Below are positions 61,125 to 64,000 of a stretch of 64,000 nt of DNA, piece after piece. The position numbers and the translations under genes are program-made. The notes beneath the pieces are model-generated. The model saw nothing but the letters and a program-made list of their open reading frames with translations. It searched no databases and was not told where the DNA came from. How positions within the stretch are numbered: position 1 is the stretch's first letter; every line of letters begins with the position of its first letter. Origin of the DNA: Pedobacter ginsenosidimutans (GTDB taxonomy: Bacteria > Bacteroidota > Bacteroidia > Sphingobacteriales > Sphingobacteriaceae); assembly GCF_001442625.1 (NCBI RefSeq), contig NZ_LMZQ01000003.1, forward strand, positions 1 through 64,000, written 5' to 3'.

Positions 61125-64000
61125 CTAAGGAACGATCTCTTCTAAATAACTCTCAATCGGCGGACAAGCACAGATTAACGCTCTATCGCCATGGCTATCG
61201 TTAACACGACCAACTGATGGCCAGAACTTGCGCTCTAACACATAAGGAAGCGGAAACGCAGCTGTTTGACGGCTATAAGCATGATCCCATTCGTTAGCGG
61301 TAATTACCGAAACCGTATGTGGAGCATTCTTTAATGGGTTATCTATTTTATCTAAAGTGCCGTTTTCTACAGCGGTAATTTCGTTTTTAATCGCGATTAA
61401 GGCATCACAGAAACGGTCTAACTCGTGTTTAGGCTCCGATTCTGTAGGCTCAACCATTAAAGTACCCGCAACCGGGAACGAAACTGTTGGGGCGTGGAAA
61501 CCATAATCCATTAAACGTTTTGCAATATCAGTTACTTCGATTCCGAAAGCTTTGAACGAACGGCAATCTAAAATCATCTCATGTGCACAACGGCCCTGAG
61601 CACCTGAATAAAGCACTGGATAATGTTGCTCTAAACGCGCTTTCATGTAGTTTGCGTTTAAAATAGCGTATTTGGTAGCATTGGTTAACCCTTCAGCGCC
61701 CATCATAGCGATATAAGCATGAGAGATAATCAAAATCGAAGCCGAACCCCATGGTGCAGATGAAACTGCAGAAATTGATTTTCCTTTATCAATATCAACC
61801 ACAGCATGCCCCGGAAGATAAGGAACCAGGTGTTTTGCCACACCGATTGGACCCATACCAGGACCACCACCACCGTGAGGGATACAGAAAGTTTTGTGCA
61901 AGTTTAAGTGACAAACATCGGCCCCGATATTCGCCGGGCTTGTTAAACCAACCTGTGCGTTCATGTTTGCACCATCCATATATACCTGTCCGCCATTAGC
62001 ATGGATGGTTTCGCAGATTTCGATAATACTTTCTTCGAACACGCCGTGAGTAGATGGATAAGTTACCATCAAACACGATAAGTTGTCTTTGTGTAATTCT
62101 GCTTTCGCTTTTAAATCTTCAACATCGATGTTACCATTCTCTAAAGATTTAACCACAACAATTTTCATATCGGCCATTGCAGCAGAAGCAGGGTTTGTTC
62201 CGTGTGCCGAAGCAGGAATTAACGCTACATTACGGTGGAAATCGCCTCTATCGTGGTGATAAGCGCGGATAACCATTAAACCTGCATATTCGCCCTGGGC
62301 ACCAGCATTTGGCTGTAAACTCATTGCGGCAAAACCGGTAATTTCACTTAACCATTTATCCAGTTCATTAAAAACCGAATAATAACCCAATACCTGATCG
62401 GCAGGTGCAAATGGGTGGATGCGACCAAAGTGAGACCAGGTAACAGGAATCATCTCGGCAGTAGCATTTAATTTCATGGTACAGCTACCCAAAGCAATCA
62501 TTGAGTGGCAAAGCGATAAATCTTTAGCTTCTAATGATTTGATATAACGCAACATTTCATGTTCTGAATGGTGCAAATTAAAGATTGGGTGTGTTAGATA
62601 GGCTGAAGTACGTTGTAATGACGCAGGGATAACTGTTTCTACATTTTCTACCACCTCAACCTGATCGGCAGCAATGGCTTTAACTTTAGCAAAGATTTTA
62701 GCAATTAAAGCTACATCTTCGAAAGTACTAGTTTCATCAAACGAAATAGTTGCAACGTTACCAACATAATTTAAGTTGATTTCGTTATCAATACATCCTG
62801 AATGGATACCACCTTTTAAATCGCCTAAATCGAAACGGATCGTATCGAAATAAGCAGAATTTAACTGCTCAAAGCCTAAACTTTTCAATGTAGAAGCTAA
62901 GCTGATGGCCAGACCGTGTGTACGTTCTGCAATGGCCTTTAGTCCTTTCGGACCATGGTAAGCTGCATAAAAACCAGCCATAATGGCCAACAATGCTTGT
63001 GCAGTACAGATGTTTGATGTTGCTTTATCTCTACGGATATGCTGTTCGCGGGTTTGCAAAGCCATACGTAAAGCATAATCGCCGTGACTATCGATGGTTA
63101 CACCGATAATACGACCCGGGATGTTACGTTTATATTCTTCTTTAGTTGCAAAAAATGCAGCATGTGGTCCACCGAAACCCATTGGTATACCCAAACGCTG
63201 GGTAGTTCCAACTACCACATCAGCTCCCCACTCGCCCGGAGGCGTTAACAAGGTTAAGCTTAAAATATCGGCAACTACCGTTAATTTAATATTTTGATTG
63301 TGCAATGCCGATGCAAAATCTTTGTAGTCGAAAACTTCACCGTTCCCTGCCGGGTACTGAACAATTGCGCCAAAGAAATCTTCACTAGCTACGAAATCTA
63401 AATGACTTCCAATCACCAGTTCAATGCCGTAAGGATTAGCTCTAGTTTTTAAAATATCGATCGTTTGAGGGAAAAGCAATTCCGAAACGAAGAACTTTTT
63501 AGCCGCCTGATTTTTACGCAAGCTATATTGCATAAACATCGCTTCAGCTGCAGCAGTACCTTCATCCAATAAAGATGCATTGGCAATCTCCATTCCGGTT
63601 AAATCGATAACCATCGTTTGGAAATTTAACAAAGCCTGCAAACGACCCTGTGCAATTTCCGCCTGATATGGTGTATATTGTGTGTACCATCCTGGATTTT
63701 CGAATACATTACGTAAAATTACACCCGGGGTAATGGTATCATAATAACCCTGTCCGATAAAGCTTTTAAAAACTTTATTCAACAATGAAGTTTGTTTTAA
63801 AGCACCAAGATATTCAGTTTCTGATTTCGCTGCAGGCAAGTTTAAAGGTTGTTTTAACCTGATTGCCGTCGGAACAGTTTGTTCAATCAGCTCATCAATA
63901 GAATTTACGCCAACAGCTTGCAACATTTCGACTGTATCTGCCTCATTTGGTGCAATATGACGATTTTGAAAATCTTCCTTGTAATGGATATTTAAGCTCA
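61125..64000 (-). CDS. gcvP: Glycine dehydrogenase (aminomethyl-transferring), P protein; start cut by window edge
   Basis: The frame stays open beyond the first in-frame ATG (63926) to the window edge, and the extra residues [20 protein letters not shown] are the standard GcvP N-terminus. The edge bases (TG of ATG on the minus strand) show that the initiator codon lies across 63999-64001, so only one base is missing; full length is 958 residues. PLP lysine in [20 protein letters not shown]. Decarboxylates glycine as part of the glycine cleavage system; gcvT and gcvH are not in the window. A single-polypeptide P protein. Confidence 0.95.
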   Translation of the reverse strand, partial: SLNIHYKEDFQNRHIAPNEADTVEMLQAVGVNSIDELIEQTVPTAIRLKQPLNLPAAKSETEYLGALKQTSLLNKVFKSFIGQGYYDTITPGVILRNVFENPGWYTQYTPYQAEIAQGRLQALLNFQTMVIDLTGMEIANASLLDEGTAAAEAMFMQYSLRKNQAAKKFFVSELLFPQTIDILKTRANPYGIELVIGSHLDFVASEDFFGAIVQYPAGNGEVFDYKDFASALHNQNIKLTVVADILSLTLLTPPGEWGADVVVGTTQRLGIPMGFGGPHAAFFATKEEYKRNIPGRIIGVTIDSHGDYALRMALQTREQHIRRDKATSNICTAQALLAIMAGFYAAYHGPKGLKAIAERTHGLAISLASTLKSLGFEQLNSAYFDTIRFDLGDLKGGIHSGCIDNEINLNYVGNVATISFDETSTFEDVALIAKIFAKVKAIAADQVEVVENVETVIPASLQRTSAYLTHPIFNLHHSEHEMLRYIKSLEAKDLSLCHSMIALGSCTMKLNATAEMIPVTWSHFGRIHPFAPADQVLGYYSVFNELDKWLSEITGFAAMSLQPNAGAQGEYAGLMVIRAYHHDRGDFHRNVALIPASAHGTNPASAAMADMKIVVVKSLENGNIDVEDLKAKAELHKDNLSCLMVTYPSTHGVFEESIIEICETIHANGGQVYMDGANMNAQVGLTSPANIGADVCHLNLHKTFCIPHGGGGPGMGPIGVAKHLVPYLPGHAVVDIDKGKSISAVSSAPWGSASILIISHAYIAMMGAEGLTNATKYAILNANYMKARLEQHYPVLYSGAQGRCAHEMILDCRSFKAFGIEVTDIAKRLMDYGFHAPTVSFPVAGTLMVEPTESEPKHELDRFCDALIAIKNEITAVENGTLDKIDNPLKNAPHTVSVITANEWDHAYSRQTAAFPLPYVLERKFWPSVGRVNDSHGDRALICACPPIESYLEEIVP

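Noticed and set aside
60731..61204. 157-residue frame downstream of the array
   Set aside because: Runs through a MITE-like repeat and into the 3' end of gcvP; translation has no recognisable fold.
1..64000. tRNA or riboswitch genes
   Set aside because: Intergenic regions were read for cloverleaf ends (TTCGANTC, CCA) and known riboswitch cores; none was convincing.

Overview
The window looks like a chromosomal segment of a Bacteroidota bacterium, most likely Pedobacter or another Sphingobacteriaceae. The reasons are the low GC content, the TTTG/TAnnTTTG promoter type, the absence of Shine-Dalgarno sites, and the gene families present (LytTR two-component pair, GH3-like enzyme, DUF1599, CCC-motif membrane protein, YARHG lipoprotein, Bacteroidota-type carotenoid genes). 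These names come from reading the sequence; no database was searched.

Layout. Positions 1-760 carry three tandem, evenly built promoters reading leftward out of the window (probably into an rRNA operon) and a REP-like hairpin element. 761-2835: two predicted outer-membrane lipid A deacylases (LpxR-like and PagL-like) with overlapping stop and start. 2832-8727: housekeeping and accessory genes, including a LemA/TPM/TPM run. 8786-13565: two S41 peptidases and a LytS/LytTR pair. 13669-15651: dnaA and a candidate oriC with four DnaA-box-like sites. 15652-19677: methylmalonyl-CoA mutase catalytic subunit, an IscA-type protein and an FtsX/MacB-type permease. 19857-24495: a tight polysaccharide-precursor operon (ugd, UDP-glucuronate decarboxylase, galE, unknown, CpsB-like PHP phosphatase), followed by a convergent Kdo transferase, gluconokinase and ferrochelatase.

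27744-32266 is a carotenoid-tailoring region: CrtW-like ketolase, isochorismatase-like hydrolase, IspH, CruF-like hydratase, a GT2 glycosyltransferase and an acyltransferase. A CrtD-like desaturase lies further on at 40473. Together they predict an acylated, glycosylated 1'-hydroxy (keto)carotenoid. At 32296-33103 a REP-associated tyrosine transposase is bracketed by two identical 51-bp palindromic repeats.

33121-57412 is mostly ordinary core genome: PyrR-like PRTase, RlmD, DUF5694, M28 peptidase, shikimate kinase, DppB-like permease, FolP, c-di-AMP cyclase CdaA, bacilliredoxin, GH3-like enzyme, LptB, RecJ, sulfatase. The last part (57525-64000) has an MBL hydrolase, YceI, a lipoprotein, a small free-standing DUF4157 (eCIS-core) protein and gcvP, whose start codon is cut by the window edge by a single base. 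Directly after the DUF4157 stop codon lies a nine-unit 21-bp tandem array that stays open in the same frame and would encode heptapeptides of the type YINAPAF. This is the least explained structure in the window.
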